Assembly (NCBI RefSeq): GCF_019097595.1
Contig: NC_080720.1
Coordinates: forward strand, 16,007,852-16,071,851
Direction: 5' to 3'
Source of the DNA: Hemibagrus wyckioides
Lineage: Eukaryota; Chordata; Actinopteri; Siluriformes; Bagridae
DNA length: 64,000 nt
The notes under the pieces were generated by a model. The model was given only the letters and a program-made list of their open reading frames with translations. It had not been told where the DNA came from and searched no databases. Positions 49,232 to 58,900 of this stretch are shown here, piece by piece (within the stretch, counting starts at the first letter, position 1; each line of letters begins with the position of its first letter). Made by a program: the position numbers and the translations under genes.

Positions 49232-51655
49232 TTAACAATAGTACGTCATATTGTCCAGCAGGGGACAATTAGCCTCCTGCCTTTGTTTTCCATCTTCTCC
49301 ATTGTCCTCCGCTGTGCCCATAAAGACGGGGTCGCTCATGTCCTGCATGTAGAGCTGCATATATTGTCCGAAAAGAGAGTGCACAATCTTGTCCAACAGG
49401 GCACGTAAACATGGTATTCCACAACAAGCGATGAGAGCAACTACCAATAACACTATTAAAACGGTTGTCCCGATGCGCGTGAGTCCGGCCAACCAATCAG
49501 AGGAAAACAGCCAGTCAAGCCAGTCTGGGTCTGAGGAAGCATTATTAGAGACCATTTCATCCCGAGCCGCCTTCATCTGTGATAGCAGCGTGTCCAGTGG
49601 GCCTGCAGGGCCCGTATGCAATGGAATAATGGTACAACAATCAGATCCTATCATGTCACATACTCCCTGATCGGGTCCGCGCATCATGTCTATGGCAAAG
49701 CGATTCTGTACAGTCATAAGGGTCGTTGCATGGAGCTGTTCTGATACCAATTTTAATGCCTCAATGGTATGATTAATAAACCGTTGCTGGTTATACCAAA
49801 TGTAATTAACCCATGCCGTGTTCCGATGTACCTGTACTGCTGGAAGCAAGATGTTCCAAGCTGTAGACGAGCCTCTTCGAAGGGCTAAATGTTCGCTAGG
49901 AACTCCAACTGGTATCCCTTCCCAATTTATATAAATATTCGTGTCCGGACCCCATTTTGGGAGTATTGAGGAGTTTGTGACCTGTAAGTACTTTTTTCGA
50001 TATGAGCCTGGAAGACCAGTGCGGGTAAAAATGCTTCTAGCTACTGTATTTGTGAGTTCACGCTTGGGGCGGCGTAAATGTGCAGGTTCAAACATGGATG
50101 CGAGGTATGAGTCATTAAGGGCGATTACCGAGAGTCGTCCTTCCAGTACCACTGGGGCACATAGCCCATGCCATAATCTGGGTAGAATTTGTAGGACTTC
50201 CGTACCTCCACAATACCAAAAGATGTCTGCAACGGGTAATGTTCCCAGACGCAGGCTTGGGATCTTCAGTTGGACCACCATATCGGGTTCACAGCCGTAC
50301 TCTGACACATTACAGGTTGGCATTACATTAACTATAGGGTGTGCTGCCTCCATTATTTTATCACACGATGCTTTTGGTAGATCCCCTACATATTCCGTAC
50401 CTCTAGAACGGACGCACAGTGGAAACATTTCAAGAGGATGAGAACGTACGCGTATACTATCAGTAGCCTGTGTGGCAACGGGATGAAACGTGCAGGAGGA
50501 ACTTAATTTACGCATCCAGTCTGCACCGTGAGTTCTGGCTACAGAGCCCAGCAGACATACTGCAGGGCACAAATAGCTTTCATTATATGGGGGGTTAGCA
50601 CATTCTTGGATTCCCCTCGTGGGCATCACAAGCAGGGGGCTATGCAGGCGGTTATGGCACACCATACATGTGCTGTTGGTAACAGTCTTGCGTGCTGCAT
50701 CATGTAGCCATTGGCGGTACAGGTTCTGTGGAGATTCAGCGCCGTTTGTACTGTTATACTTCGTGATTTTCGTGATGCTAACATAATCTATTGCGTCTTG
50801 CATGTTCTGGTGAAGTGTTCCTACAGTCAAATCACACAGTGACCCAGTGCTACAGTCTTTAGGAATCTTTACCCCAAAGTCAATCCCTGCCTGGCGGATT
50901 TCTGTGTAGGGGTGCCCTGTGGGCACAAACACACGAGCCTTGTAGTCGTCTAGCAGGACAGTTCTCTGAAGATTACGTTTAGAGGTAGCATTCCCAAAGA
51001 TACTGTAATACCAGAGCGGGTGAATCACTCTGCAGTATGCCTCTTTTGGTTTTCCTGCTATAATTACACTGCTTATTGGACTGCTTGCATTGTGACGACT
51101 ATGGGGTGACTTAATACGTACCTCAGCTGTCACTGTATAATTTATCGCCGAATTATTCTCCGCCCACTCAATAGGATCCACATTTATTGGTGGATCGGGT
51201 CCCATGTACTCAAAGGAGTACATGACGAACACCCCTTCATTTTTCGGTATCATGTTTGCCTTTAAAGCATGTCCTATCAGTCCTATTGCACATTTCAGAT
51301 GATCCTGAACCGCGGTCTGAGCTTTCTCTTTTGTAAGATCCAGTGTGCGCTGTTGTCCTCGATACACTGTACGGCCTCCAATGGATGCCTCACCATACCC
51401 TACGTTTCTTCTGTACCGTGAATTAACCTGTTTTTCAGAGTGCTGTCGTGTCCCGTGGGTCAGTGTGGGGCGTGATTCATTACCTAGTTTTGTCTGAGTT
51501 ACGTTTATCAGTGTCATATTTACCGACATCGTAGTTGTGTGACCAACTGCCGCGAGCATCCAAACTATCCCCAGGTATACACTAATTAGTACTACCACTA
51601 TAGTGCAGTGGCGCAGTTTCAGCGTTTGTTCGCGGCCTGCTACCAGGATCTTCAT
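49232..51655 (-). CDS. env: Retroviral env (807 aa), intact
   Basis: Envelope glycoprotein precursor. A hydrophobic stretch at residues 18-37 is the signal or leader anchor. An R-Y-R-R site at 80-83 may trim a long leader. Surface subunit: CMVC at 330-333 is the CXXC isomerase-type motif of gamma-like Env. A furin-type site RRPKR at 528-532 separates it from the transmembrane subunit. That subunit has a CX6CC motif (C666, C673, C674) typical of covalently linked gamma-type Env, a membrane helix at about 728-750 and a cytoplasmic tail of about 55 residues. Many N-x-S/T sites are present. The ATG overlaps the stop of the preceding 118-codon frame (ATGA). No stop or frameshift is seen. Confidence 0.93.
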   Translation of the reverse strand: MKILVAGREQTLKLRHCTIVVVLISVYLGIVWMLAAVGHTTTMSVNMTLINVTQTKLGNESRPTLTHGTRQHSEKQVNSRYRRNVGYGEASIGGRTVYRGQQRTLDLTKEKAQTAVQDHLKCAIGLIGHALKANMIPKNEGVFVMYSFEYMGPDPPINVDPIEWAENNSAINYTVTAEVRIKSPHSRHNASSPISSVIIAGKPKEAYCRVIHPLWYYSIFGNATSKRNLQRTVLLDDYKARVFVPTGHPYTEIRQAGIDFGVKIPKDCSTGSLCDLTVGTLHQNMQDAIDYVSITKITKYNSTNGAESPQNLYRQWLHDAARKTVTNSTCMVCHNRLHSPLLVMPTRGIQECANPPYNESYLCPAVCLLGSVARTHGADWMRKLSSSCTFHPVATQATDSIRVRSHPLEMFPLCVRSRGTEYVGDLPKASCDKIMEAAHPIVNVMPTCNVSEYGCEPDMVVQLKIPSLRLGTLPVADIFWYCGGTEVLQILPRLWHGLCAPVVLEGRLSVIALNDSYLASMFEPAHLRRPKRELTNTVARSIFTRTGLPGSYRKKYLQVTNSSILPKWGPDTNIYINWEGIPVGVPSEHLALRRGSSTAWNILLPAVQVHRNTAWVNYIWYNQQRFINHTIEALKLVSEQLHATTLMTVQNRFAIDMMRGPDQGVCDMIGSDCCTIIPLHTGPAGPLDTLLSQMKAARDEMVSNNASSDPDWLDWLFSSDWLAGLTRIGTTVLIVLLVVALIACCGIPCLRALLDKIVHSLFGQYMQLYMQDMSDPVFMGTAEDNGEDGKQRQEANCPLLDNMTYYC

Positions 51656-52008
51656 TCTGACTCTTCTGTACTGTCCTGGGCTATATCTGCTAAATTCAGT
51701 GTTGTTAAATCTGATGCATCAAATGCTTGGGACGGTTTATGCCCTGATGGACCTGGTCTGGGCTCGCCTGAGAAATCTTCTATCGTTTCAGGCTCTCTTA
51801 AAAATTGATGCACTATAGGTTCGAAGTCGAGAGTTGGTGAACTCAGGGGCTCTCCCAGTTGCTCCTCAGTAATCGGGCCTGACTCTATGGTCTGGAACTC
51901 TGCCTTCTGCTGTGCTTTCTTTCCTTTTCCCCGTGTATTGTATGCTGGTGCTTCTGGATGTTCTACGTCTTCTGGGTCAGTGTCTTCCTCCGAGTGAGCG
52001 AGCTGCAC
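51652..52008 (-). CDS. 118-codon frame between pol and env
   Basis: An open frame in the +1 phase relative to pol. It is listed from a GTG but remains open further upstream inside pol, with no obvious ATG. It ends in the ATGA that starts env. The product is rich in Pro, Glu, Ser and Thr and includes YNTRGKGKKAQQKAEFQ. It may be a separate spliced accessory protein, an N-terminal extension used with env, or the former C-terminus of Pol after a frameshift. Pol itself ends in an unusual basic tail here without a recognisable GPY/F-type end, which fits the last option. Confidence 0.4.
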   Translation of the reverse strand: MQLAHSEEDTDPEDVEHPEAPAYNTRGKGKKAQQKAEFQTIESGPITEEQLGEPLSSPTLDFEPIVHQFLREPETIEDFSGEPRPGPSGHKPSQAFDASDLTTLNLADIAQDSTEESE

Positions 52009-55000
52009 CAGTTTTGGGCGCGAGTCTTTCCACTTTGGTCCTTTCCCTGCCGCTCTTGAATGGTCCCTCTCTCCTTGGTTGGCTCCAATGCTTTCTTTTG
52101 AACACTTTGATATACACGTGGTCTCCTGGCTCCACCTGACGAAGCTCCTCCTTCTCTACCCTCACACCATGCGTGGCTTCGCAGACCTGTGAATACAGAG
52201 TTCTATGTATTTGGGTTAGGTGTCTTACATAACTTGACATTTCGCCCTCTAGCTGTTCCAGCGATGGGCCCTTGTAAGGCCCCCGAATGAAGGCTACTGG
52301 CATTGGCCGTCCTGTGAGCATTTCATGTGGTGTCAAGTGAGTGTTCCAGTTGGTTTGCGACCGCATTTTCATCAGTGCTAACGGCAATGCTTGTACCCAA
52401 TTCAGCTTTGTGCTCGCACAAATCTTAGCTATCTTCTCTTTCAGCACTCCATTAGCTCTTTCTACAATCCCCTGAGATTGTGGGTGATACACGCAACCTA
52501 GACGGTGTTTCAGGCATAAGGCCTCTGCCATAGCTTTCATTACTTCGTTCACAAAATGCGGACCATTGTCTGAGCTCAGCTGATCTGGGATGCCAAAGCG
52601 GGGGATCACTTCCCTGCACAGGAACTTGACCACTGTCTTGGCGTCATTTTTGGCCGTAGCCTGCGCCTCTACCCATCGGCTGAACCGATCTATCACTACC
52701 AAAATATACCTCTTTCCTTCCTTTCTTTCTGTAGTTCCCATATCCACAAAGTCTATTACTAAGTGTCTAAATGGTCCCATGGGTTCCGGTATGTGGCTGA
52801 TGGGTGCCGTGAAATGTTTTCTGACATTGCGTACTGCACAAAGTTCACACGATCGCAGGAATTTGTCCACCATACTCGCTAAGTATGGAGACCACCAGTT
52901 CTCTCGAATTGTCTCAATAATTTTCCTGCGATCACAATGATCTATTCCGTGTGCTTCTTTGATCAGCATTGGAAGAAAACTTAGTGGGGCCACAAACACT
53001 CCATCACAACTTCTCCATGTCCTAGACTGGGGATCTAATACTGCTCCCCGTTTCTTCCATAATTCTCTCTCCTCTGCTGATGCAGACTCTTGGAAAGCCC
53101 TGACATCAGCCATTGTGACCTGCATCTGCCCTTCATCATCTGGCTCTCCTGTCTGCATCATTACCATAACACTTGTTTCACCTACTGCTGCCTTTTTAGC
53201 TGCCTCGTCAGCTACTGCATTTCCTCTGCTAACCCATTCTCCATCTGACTTATGAGCTCTACATTTTACGATTGCCAATTCTTTAGGGAGCATCATTGCC
53301 CCTAACAGCGCTGAAATCGCCGGCCCATGTACAATGGCTGATCCATCTGCCCTCTGGAAACCTCTTTGTGCCCAGATTGGTCCAAACACGTGGCACACTC
53401 CATAAGCATAGGCCGAATCAGTGTATATTGTACATGTTTTGCCTGCCCCCAGTTTGCAGGCTGCTGTTAGTGCTTTTATTTCTGCCAATTGGGCAGAGCA
53501 GGGTTGTGGCACTGCCACAGTCACTACTGTGTTAAATACTCCTTCTTGGTCATCATATTGGACTACTGAATAGCCAGCTTTGTTTCCCTCATTACTACGA
53601 TAGCATGATCCATCCACAAAGAGGATACATTGAGCACCAGGCAGTGGTTGTGCTTCTAAGTCTGATCTAGCTTTTAGGTATTTTTCTGTCACTTCAGCGC
53701 ACTCATGTGGGGCTCCGTCTTCTGGGAGCCCCAGCCTATCTGCAAGGTTTATTGTGCGGCATTTCTCAATTGTTAGTTCAGGAGCTGACAGAATGACATC
53801 ATAACCTGTTTTTCGAGCATTGGTTATCACAAATTTTTGACTAGTCAGCAGTGCATGCAAGGCATGGGATGTATACAGGGTCACTGGATGCCCCATTGTG
53901 ATTGATGATGCCTTTTGATAGGCAAATGCCGCAGCTGCTAATCCTCGATAGCATGGTGGCATGCCCTTCTCCACACTATCGAGTGCCGTGCTAAAGTACG
54001 CTACTGGTCTTTTCCCCATGCCTTCTTGTTCCTGTGCTAACACTGCTGAGGCAAACCCTTTTCTTTCAGACACATACAAATAGAATGGTTTACCATAGTC
54101 TGGACATGCCAATGCAGGTGCAGATGACAATGCAGTCTTTAGCATATCAAATGCTGCTTTTGCTTCCTCTGTCCATGTTAGCGTGGCACTAGACTTTGTT
54201 TGGTCTGCTGCTTTCACAATATCCCTAAGTGGTTGCGTTTTCATTGCGAAATCACAAATCCACGGTCTGCTAAAACCCGCCAATCCCAAGAAGGATAGCA
54301 TCTGCTGGACAGTTTGAGGTCTGGGAGCTTTTCGGATTGCTTCTACATGTTCTGGTGAGATTTTTCGTGTAGTGCCTTCAAGCACTCTCCCTAAGTATTC
54401 TACCTTTTGCTGGCAGAATTGCAACTTTTCTTTACTTACTTTATGCCCGTTTAGGGCCAGAGTTTTTAAGACTTGCACTGAATCTTGTACGCATTGCTCT
54501 TTGGCTTGACTGCAGATCAGCAGATCATCCACATATTGCAATATTGTGCTGGACACATCCAAATTAGTCAAATCTCGGGCTAGAACTTGGTTAAAAACTG
54601 ATGGGCTTTCACAATAGCCTTGTGGCAGTCTGGTGTATGTATACTGCTGTCCCCCATAGGTAAAAGCAAACAGGAACTGTGAATCTGGATGTAATGGAAC
54701 ACTAAAGAATGCTGAGCACAGATCAATTACTGTGTACCATTTTGTTCCTTCTGGAATGTTGGACAAAAGGGTGTGTGGATCTGGAACTACAGGATTTTCC
54801 GCTATCACCACCCGATTTACTGGTCGTAGGTCATGGACTAGTCTCCATTTGTCTGAGTTTGGTTTTCTGACCGGAAAGATGGGGGTGTTGCACTGACTTT
54901 TTGTTAGGACCAAAACTCCTGCTTGCGTCAGACCCTCAATCGTTGGTTTTATCCCTACTATTGCTTCTTTTGACAATGGATACTGGTTCTGATATGGCAA

Positions 55001-56134
55001 TCGTGCTCCTGGTTTAAGCTGTATCTTAACTAAACCTGCCGACTTTACCAGTCCGACATCTGTTTGATGTTTGGTCCATAGCTGGTCAGGTATTTGTGCT
55101 AGTGCTTCCTCCCTTTCTTTCTCTGTGATCTCCTGCTCTTTAGCCCATTGGGGCAATTGTTTCATCTTGTTCTTCTCTATCCTCAAATTCTCTGCTCTGC
55201 TTATTAGTACAGTCTGTGGTCTTACCTCATCTATTGCTATCTGCTCTATTTTAAGGAACTTTCTATCTGAGGACACACTGACTCCCTGTCCTATCTGTTT
55301 CCACTGCATCCTCTGACTTGCCTCCCTCACCATTGATCCTAATTCTTTTGATTCAAAACCTTGCCCAACCAGCAGGGAGACATGAGGAGCAGCATCAGGA
55401 ACCTGGTACCACTGCTCGAGTTGTGACGGTAGTTGAACTGATGCAGCTACTCCTTGTGGTCCTACAATCAGATTTATAGTCTTCAGAGTGTATTGTGTTT
55501 TTTCAATTCGTTCGTCCCACATGGCCTCGTATTCTTCATTTTGTCCTTCTTCATCATACATCATTGTGCAGTGCCATGGTTCTCTGCTTTCTTGACAGTC
55601 TGGTCTCATTTTGATCAGCCAGGACTTCCACTGTGTGTACAGATCCCTTATTCCACTGTACATGTCGTTTATTTCCAACCAATATACCTTGTCCATTGTA
55701 CTTAGTTCAAGTTTCGTCTCCATCATGACATACTGCTGAACTAAATGCTCTGGGAGTTCTACCCATACTCCTCTTTCTCCGCAATGTATCTTAGCTCCTA
55801 ACTTACAGAGCACATCTCTTCCAAGTAGATTTGCTGGAGTTTCTGGGGAGAACAGCAATGGTGCCTGCACTGTCACTCCTTGTATGTTCAGCTCTTGAGG
55901 CTCAGTAAAGCGTAAAGTCTGTGTTTTCCCTGAGAAGCCTACTGTTTTTACTGCTTTACTGGAGAGGGGGAGCTTTGAGCCTTCTTTGCCTATGCTTGTA
56001 AATGTTGCACCTGTGTCAATTAAAAATGATGAGCGAATTTGTCTTCCCACTATCACTGAGACAGTGGGTTCTTGAGCGGGGTGCAGAGAGGTGGTGTACT
56101 GCACCAGCTCCCCCTCTAGCTTCTCTGGGCCTCC
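51977..56134 (-). CDS. pol: Retroviral pro-pol, read through from gag
   Basis: Same frame as gag, directly after the UGA at 56135-56137. There is no ATG near its start, so it should be made as Gag-Pol by stop suppression. Numbering from the GTG at 56104: protease with DTG at 30-32; an additional region at about 118-335 with two H-x-S/T motifs (see findings); reverse transcriptase with LPQG at 493-496 and YVDD at 524-527; RNase H with FVDGS near 829-833 and YTDSAYA near 894-900; integrase with an HHCC zinc module (H1052, H1056, C1086, C1089) and D1118, D1179, E1215. All catalytic residues are present and the 1375-codon frame is uninterrupted. RT and RNase H order and wording are gamma/epsilon-like. 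Confidence 0.95.
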   Translation of the reverse strand, partial: GGPEKLEGELVQYTTSLHPAQEPTVSVIVGRQIRSSFLIDTGATFTSIGKEGSKLPLSSKAVKTVGFSGKTQTLRFTEPQELNIQGVTVQAPLLFSPETPANLLGRDVLCKLGAKIHCGERGVWVELPEHLVQQYVMMETKLELSTMDKVYWLEINDMYSGIRDLYTQWKSWLIKMRPDCQESREPWHCTMMYDEEGQNEEYEAMWDERIEKTQYTLKTINLIVGPQGVAASVQLPSQLEQWYQVPDAAPHVSLLVGQGFESKELGSMVREASQRMQWKQIGQGVSVSSDRKFLKIEQIAIDEVRPQTVLISRAENLRIEKNKMKQLPQWAKEQEITEKEREEALAQIPDQLWTKHQTDVGLVKSAGLVKIQLKPGARLPYQNQYPLSKEAIVGIKPTIEGLTQAGVLVLTKSQCNTPIFPVRKPNSDKWRLVHDLRPVNRVVIAENPVVPDPHTLLSNIPEGTKWYTVIDLCSAFFSVPLHPDSQFLFAFTYGGQQYTYTRLPQGYCESPSVFNQVLARDLTNLDVSSTILQYVDDLLICSQAKEQCVQDSVQVLKTLALNGHKVSKEKLQFCQQKVEYLGRVLEGTTRKISPEHVEAIRKAPRPQTVQQMLSFLGLAGFSRPWICDFAMKTQPLRDIVKAADQTKSSATLTWTEEAKAAFDMLKTALSSAPALACPDYGKPFYLYVSERKGFASAVLAQEQEGMGKRPVAYFSTALDSVEKGMPPCYRGLAAAAFAYQKASSITMGHPVTLYTSHALHALLTSQKFVITNARKTGYDVILSAPELTIEKCRTINLADRLGLPEDGAPHECAEVTEKYLKARSDLEAQPLPGAQCILFVDGSCYRSNEGNKAGYSVVQYDDQEGVFNTVVTVAVPQPCSAQLAEIKALTAACKLGAGKTCTIYTDSAYAYGVCHVFGPIWAQRGFQRADGSAIVHGPAISALLGAMMLPKELAIVKCRAHKSDGEWVSRGNAVADEAAKKAAVGETSVMVMMQTGEPDDEGQMQVTMADVRAFQESASAEERELWKKRGAVLDPQSRTWRSCDGVFVAPLSFLPMLIKEAHGIDHCDRRKIIETIRENWWSPYLASMVDKFLRSCELCAVRNVRKHFTAPISHIPEPMGPFRHLVIDFVDMGTTERKEGKRYILVVIDRFSRWVEAQATAKNDAKTVVKFLCREVIPRFGIPDQLSSDNGPHFVNEVMKAMAEALCLKHRLGCVYHPQSQGIVERANGVLKEKIAKICASTKLNWVQALPLALMKMRSQTNWNTHLTPHEMLTGRPMPVAFIRGPYKGPSLEQLEGEMSSYVRHLTQIHRTLYSQVCEATHGVRVEKEELRQVEPGDHVYIKVFKRKHWSQPRREGPFKSGRERTKVERLAPKTGAARSLGGRH

Positions 56135-56137
56135 TCA
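56080..56137 (-). promoter_or_regulatory. gag UGA stop with candidate readthrough structure
   Basis: The gag frame ends ATG TGA GGAGGC and pol continues in the same frame. Downstream on the minus strand, GGTGCAG (56105-56099) can pair with CTGCACC (56086-56080), and AGAGG upstream can pair with CCTCT in the loop, which together allow an H-type pseudoknot. The GGAGG after the stop resembles the spacer used in murine leukaemia virus type suppression. Confidence 0.6.
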
Positions 56138-58900
56138 CATACTTCCCGGGGGTGGCCCCATGGGGCCTGCTCCCGAGTTCACTCCTTGGGGCTGTTGATT
56201 AGGCCCCATCCAGGATCCCATCCAATTTCCTGGACCTTGCCATCCTTGATTTTGCTGTGCGCCTCCCCTTGGAGGCGCCATTTCCTGTTGATAGGCATAT
56301 GGGCAGTCTCGTTTCAGGTGACTGGGATCTTGACATACCCAACATCCTCTTCCTCCTTGGTTCATTGGAGTTCTTCCTCTCAAAGGTTGCTGAAATGCTC
56401 CTCCTCCTCGACCACGTCCCCGTCCCTGACCCCATCCTCGATTCTGGGGTGGGTATTGTTGAACTGGGGGGTACATTACCAGCGGTGGAGGTGCATAGTA
56501 AGCAGGCTGCAGTTGTTGCGAGGGAATCACTGGCGTAGTTTGCGCCATGGCTGCTGGCTGTGGCACTGGAGGTGCAGGCTGAGCCGCTAGGGGTGCTGCT
56601 GGCTGTGCCACCAGCACCGCTGCCTGCTTTGCTACATTTTTCTCCTCCTTTTTCTTTTCCATGTTTTCCTGTTTGTTGCGGGCTAACTCACTCAGTTGAG
56701 CCTTGTGGAGCTGCATCACCAGGCTTTCAGCTGCTTTCCTTGCTTCTCTTTCTCTCCGCCTGTGCAGCTCCACATAATGTATTACATTAGCCTCGAAGGT
56801 GGGCCACGCCATTGCAGCCAGTCCCACTACTGTGTCCAGTTGGTCCTGGACTTCCACTGGAAGGGCCTTCTTTACCATCATACGAAACAGGGTTTGGCTT
56901 GCTGCTGTTTCATCCCATGCTCCTCCCATCTCTTCTCTCCATGCCTTCTGTAGTTTTAATACAAATTCCGCTACACTCTCATTCTCTTCCAATTTGATCT
57001 TTTCCACTCTTCCTGGATCAGCCCGTGTTGGGTATGCACTCCGCAGGGCCTTCCAGATTTGGTTACGGTGAGCCCCAAATGGGCTTGGATCATATTTCTG
57101 CCCCTCTGCTTCTCTTCTTAGGTCCACATTGTGAAAAATTTCAATCATCTTGGCCTTCCCCAGTGACTGAGACAATATTGCTTTGACATCTCCCAGTGCC
57201 AGCACCTGTCCCATTGTTTGCTCTTCAAACCGTGTAATCCATTTTTGAGCTCCTTCACAAACACTTGGCAGTCTGCCAATTAATCCCGTCAGGTCCATGA
57301 ATGACCATGGGACATACGCCACATCGTTTCCTTTTATTATTACTGGCATCTGGGATGCCTCCACCTGCTGCTCTTCCTTGTTTTCTGGGGGTCCTTCCCC
57401 TGCTCCTTGTTTCCGTGCAGACCTTAATTCCATAGTCAAAGGGAGTATTGCTTTCCTTGTCCTTCCTTTTTCTTCTCCCCTCACCTGGTCTTGCAGTTCT
57501 CTCAACGTCTGCCTGGCTTCCTCCACCTTTTGTTCCAGATTACAGCGTGCTTCTTTTATTTCTTTCTTGAGGTGGGCCAGTTCGTTTTCATTTTTCTTCA
57601 TTTTTATCTGACTTATCGCAGACAACTCCCCTTGTGTGTGCTCTAATCCATGCACCTTCTGCATTATTTGGCCACGCAGGACTTTATCCTCTGACGCGTC
57701 TATTTCCATCTTTTCCAGTTTCTTCCTTGTATTTTCCAATTCTTCTTCTATGTGTGCTTGTGTCTGCCCCCTCAGCTCTTCCATTGTTAAGCGACTGTCT
57801 TCTATTCTTTCTTCCATTCTCTCCATCCGTTCACTTATTTCACGGAATCCGCCATCTCTTTTCCCTTTTGTTGTTGGCGTTAGTTTCACTTTTCCTGTTA
57901 TGCGATACTCTTCTTCTTCCATTTCCGTTTCGATTACTTCCTCCTCTCTGTACTCGCCCTGCTTTCCTTTTTGAGGTGTGGGGTAGAACCCCTCCTTCTG
58001 CATGATTTCCACTTCATCACCTTCTTCCTCTGGGGCAGTAGCACTTGTTGTTTCATCGTCATTTTCCCATTCACCCGGGTTGTCCCTCTGTAGAGACTCG
58101 CTCTCTTCGCTATTCGCTCTCGATGGCGGGCCTCTTGTCCAGGTATCTCTGGGTGCGGGCGTGCTTGTCTTGTCTTCCAATCCTAACCACTCCATTTTTC
58201 CTTTGTATTTTCCCTTTTCTAGATTCATCTGATACTCTCTCCACATGTCCGCTCCTGTCCCCGTTCTTCTATATGACGCTGGATCCCACGCCAGACTTTC
58301 CTTACTTCCTTCCAGACTTCCGTCCTTTTCGGATCCCTCTGGCCTAAAATGGGTCTGCTCCTGCTCTCGTTTCGAGCACTGCATGGCTGCTGCATTCTCT
58401 CTTCCTTTTTCATCTTCATTCTGTGTATATATTACTTTGCCTTCAAACTGTCCTTCCATTATCTCCAGTCTCACTGTCTGTGGTTGTCCTTCTTTTAATA
58501 GGACGGGATAGATTCCTGCTGTTCGTGCTGGGGGCACTTCTCTGTATGGGGGTGGCTTCTCCTGCTCCACAAGCTCCTCTGCTGGTGGGGCTGTAGCCCT
58601 TTCTCTCTTTTCATTTATAAGTGCTCTCTGCCGTTCCCCTTCCCCCTGGAACCAATCCACAATTTCCTTCTTTCTGTCAGTCTTGTCCCTACTTTCTTTT
58701 TTTATTTCTCCCCAGCACTCTAGTCTTTCCTTCATCTTTTCACACCTTTCATTATTAAATGTGCCTTCTAGTGGCCACTGCAACTCCCCACGTGTCCGGT
58801 CACTCCATTTTCTCATATACTTTTTAATTTCTTTCTCTGCTTCCCTGTGCCTTAGTATAATCACCCCTATGGGTGTGGTTGGTGTCTCTTCCCTACTCAT
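56135..58900 (-). CDS. gag: Retroviral gag (921 aa)
   Basis: Structural polyprotein. The ATG at 58900 (MSREETP) is chosen; a GTG 11 codons earlier is less likely. A PPPY late-domain motif at 116-119 suggests recruitment of Nedd4-type ligases for budding. A long acidic and charged region with heptad-like Glu/Lys/Leu spacing at about 370-490 predicts a coiled coil. The capsid-like part lies at about 540-740. One CCHC zinc knuckle (C-x2-C-x4-H-x4-C, 853-866) and Gly/Arg/Gln/Pro-rich flanks form the nucleocapsid. At 921 residues it is far longer than common gammaretroviral Gag, mainly through the acidic and coiled-coil middle. The frame is intact and ends at the suppressible UGA. Confidence 0.93.
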   Translation of the reverse strand: MSREETPTTPIGVIILRHREAEKEIKKYMRKWSDRTRGELQWPLEGTFNNERCEKMKERLECWGEIKKESRDKTDRKKEIVDWFQGEGERQRALINEKRERATAPPAEELVEQEKPPPYREVPPARTAGIYPVLLKEGQPQTVRLEIMEGQFEGKVIYTQNEDEKGRENAAAMQCSKREQEQTHFRPEGSEKDGSLEGSKESLAWDPASYRRTGTGADMWREYQMNLEKGKYKGKMEWLGLEDKTSTPAPRDTWTRGPPSRANSEESESLQRDNPGEWENDDETTSATAPEEEGDEVEIMQKEGFYPTPQKGKQGEYREEEVIETEMEEEEYRITGKVKLTPTTKGKRDGGFREISERMERMEERIEDSRLTMEELRGQTQAHIEEELENTRKKLEKMEIDASEDKVLRGQIMQKVHGLEHTQGELSAISQIKMKKNENELAHLKKEIKEARCNLEQKVEEARQTLRELQDQVRGEEKGRTRKAILPLTMELRSARKQGAGEGPPENKEEQQVEASQMPVIIKGNDVAYVPWSFMDLTGLIGRLPSVCEGAQKWITRFEEQTMGQVLALGDVKAILSQSLGKAKMIEIFHNVDLRREAEGQKYDPSPFGAHRNQIWKALRSAYPTRADPGRVEKIKLEENESVAEFVLKLQKAWREEMGGAWDETAASQTLFRMMVKKALPVEVQDQLDTVVGLAAMAWPTFEANVIHYVELHRRREREARKAAESLVMQLHKAQLSELARNKQENMEKKKEEKNVAKQAAVLVAQPAAPLAAQPAPPVPQPAAMAQTTPVIPSQQLQPAYYAPPPLVMYPPVQQYPPQNRGWGQGRGRGRGGGAFQQPLRGRTPMNQGGRGCWVCQDPSHLKRDCPYAYQQEMAPPRGGAQQNQGWQGPGNWMGSWMGPNQQPQGVNSGAGPMGPPPGSM

